From assembly GCA_027063585.1 (NCBI GenBank), contig JAMORM010000100.1:1-5860 (forward strand): a DNA stretch of 5,860 nt, read 5' to 3'. The notes beneath the pieces are model-generated. The model was not told the origin of the DNA. It worked only from the letters and a program-made list of their open reading frames with translations, and searched no databases. This stretch comes from Sulfurimonas sp. (GTDB taxonomy: Bacteria; Campylobacterota; Campylobacteria; Campylobacterales; Sulfurimonadaceae). Positions within the stretch are counted from its first letter, which is position 1, and the number at the start of each line of letters is the position of its first letter. Position numbers and translations under genes: made by a program. Shown piece after piece: positions 5,059-5,860 of this stretch.

Positions 5059-5860
5059 TACACAGACATTGCAGCTTTTGTGATGCAAGCGAAAGCGAAC
5101 AAAACCCACTCATTGCAGGCAACGGTGTTTACATTTGTAAAAACTGTGTTGTCTCTGCTTATAAAATCATGTTTGGTGATGAAAAAGAACTCGCAAAAGA
5201 AGACAATAGCGAACTTGTTGATGCAGTCCATAAACTAATGACACCAAAAGAGCTTGATGCTTTTCTAGGTGAATACATTATAGGGCAAGAAAGAGCAAGA
5301 AAACTGTTAAGTGTTGCCGTATATAACCACTATAAGCGTATATTTAAAATGCACAATGCAGCGGATGATGATACCGAGATTGCAAAATCAAATATTTTAC
5401 TCATCGGACCGACAGGAAGCGGTAAAACACTGATGGCACAAACCATTGCAAGAGTTTTAAACGTGCCTATTGCCATAGCCGATGCAACTAGTTTAACAGA
5501 AGCCGGGTATGTTGGTGAAGATGTTGAAAACATTTTAACAAAACTTATTCAGGCAGCTGATGGCGATGTAGAACGTGCACAAAAAGGTATTATTTTTCTT
5601 GATGAAGTAGACAAAGTATCGCGTATGAGCGAAAACCGCTCTATTACCCGTGATGTTTCAGGAGAAGGTGTACAACAGGCATTACTTAAAATTATAGAAG
5701 GCTCTTCTGTAAATATTCCGCCAAAAGGTGGAAGAAAACATCCAAATCAAGAGTTTACTGCCATTGACACAACAAATATTTTATTTATCTGTGGTGGTGC
5801 ATTTGACGGTCTCGAAGAGATACTCAAGCGCAAACAGGGTGAAAATGTTTTAGGCTTTGG
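5055..5860 (+). CDS. clpX: ATP-dependent Clp protease ATP-binding subunit ClpX, C-terminus cut by window edge
   Basis: ClpX is the AAA+ unfoldase that recognises, unfolds and feeds tagged proteins to the ClpP peptidase in the cytoplasm. The 268 residues visible are roughly two thirds of a usual 410-425. The N-terminal zinc-binding domain has C6, C9, C28 and C31. The AAA+ domain shows Walker A GPTGSGKT (118-125), the pore-1 loop GYVGED (151-156, Y152), Walker B IIFLDEVD (179-186, E184) and the RKH loop (227-229). The sequence ends at LGFG, before sensor 2 and the ClpP-docking loop. The ATG overlaps the lpxA stop (ATGA), with AAGG eight bases before it inside lpxA, so translation is coupled. 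No sign of a defect in the visible part. clpP is not in this window. Confidence 0.98.
   Translation, partial: MIHRHCSFCDASESEQNPLIAGNGVYICKNCVVSAYKIMFGDEKELAKEDNSELVDAVHKLMTPKELDAFLGEYIIGQERARKLLSVAVYNHYKRIFKMHNAADDDTEIAKSNILLIGPTGSGKTLMAQTIARVLNVPIAIADATSLTEAGYVGEDVENILTKLIQAADGDVERAQKGIIFLDEVDKVSRMSENRSITRDVSGEGVQQALLKIIEGSSVNIPPKGGRKHPNQEFTAIDTTNILFICGGAFDGLEEILKRKQGENVLGF

Noticed and set aside
4410..5533. Several minus-strand frames of 60-81 codons opposite lpxA and clpX
   Set aside because: All are antisense to strongly conserved coding sequence and show no family features; they are shadows of the real genes.
1..5860. CRISPR arrays, tRNA or rRNA genes, insertion sequences, defence or toxin-antitoxin genes
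   Set aside because: Looked for on both strands; no regularly spaced repeats, cloverleaf, transposase or small toxin-like gene pair is visible.

Overview
The window looks like chromosomal DNA from a low-GC, AT-biased member of the Campylobacterota (former Epsilonproteobacteria), most like the Sulfurimonas group. The reasons are the protein character of every gene, a long QueH with a lineage-type C-terminal extension, TATAAT -10 boxes without a clear -35, and the gene string fabZ-lpxA-clpX, which is typical of this phylum. All genes recognised are ordinary chromosomal housekeeping or signalling genes. I see no transposase, phage gene, CRISPR array, tRNA or rRNA.

Layout. Positions 1-1857 (minus strand) hold a two-component system: a membrane histidine kinase read first, then an OmpR-type response regulator that overlaps it by one base and runs off the left edge. 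Positions 1858-1986 are a compact divergent promoter region with a perfect TATAAT on each strand and a 10-bp direct repeat. Positions 1987-2493 (plus) encode a cytoplasmic cyclophilin. Positions 2494-2675 are non-coding but unusually rich in inverted repeats, some of them exactly abutting, and lead into queH (2676-3761). The queH gene appears to start at a rare ATT codon. After a 50-bp AT-rich spacer containing an imperfect palindrome come fabZ, lpxA and the first two thirds of clpX (3812-5860), closely packed and probably one transcript.

How the genes relate. FabZ makes trans-2-enoyl-ACP in fatty acid synthesis and so supplies, through the elongation cycle, the 3-hydroxyacyl-ACP pool that LpxA uses for the first step of lipid A synthesis. 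ClpX, translationally coupled to lpxA by an ATGA overlap, is the ATPase of the ClpXP protease. QueH finishes queuosine synthesis on tRNA, and the cyclophilin is a folding catalyst. The two-component system has no target that can be named from this window.

No clearly new multi-gene system is visible. The points most worth a second look are the ATT start of queH, the structured leader in front of it (including a segment that could pair either with an upstream repeat or with the queH ribosome binding site), the kinase's degenerate G1 box, and the repeat-bearing divergent promoter.
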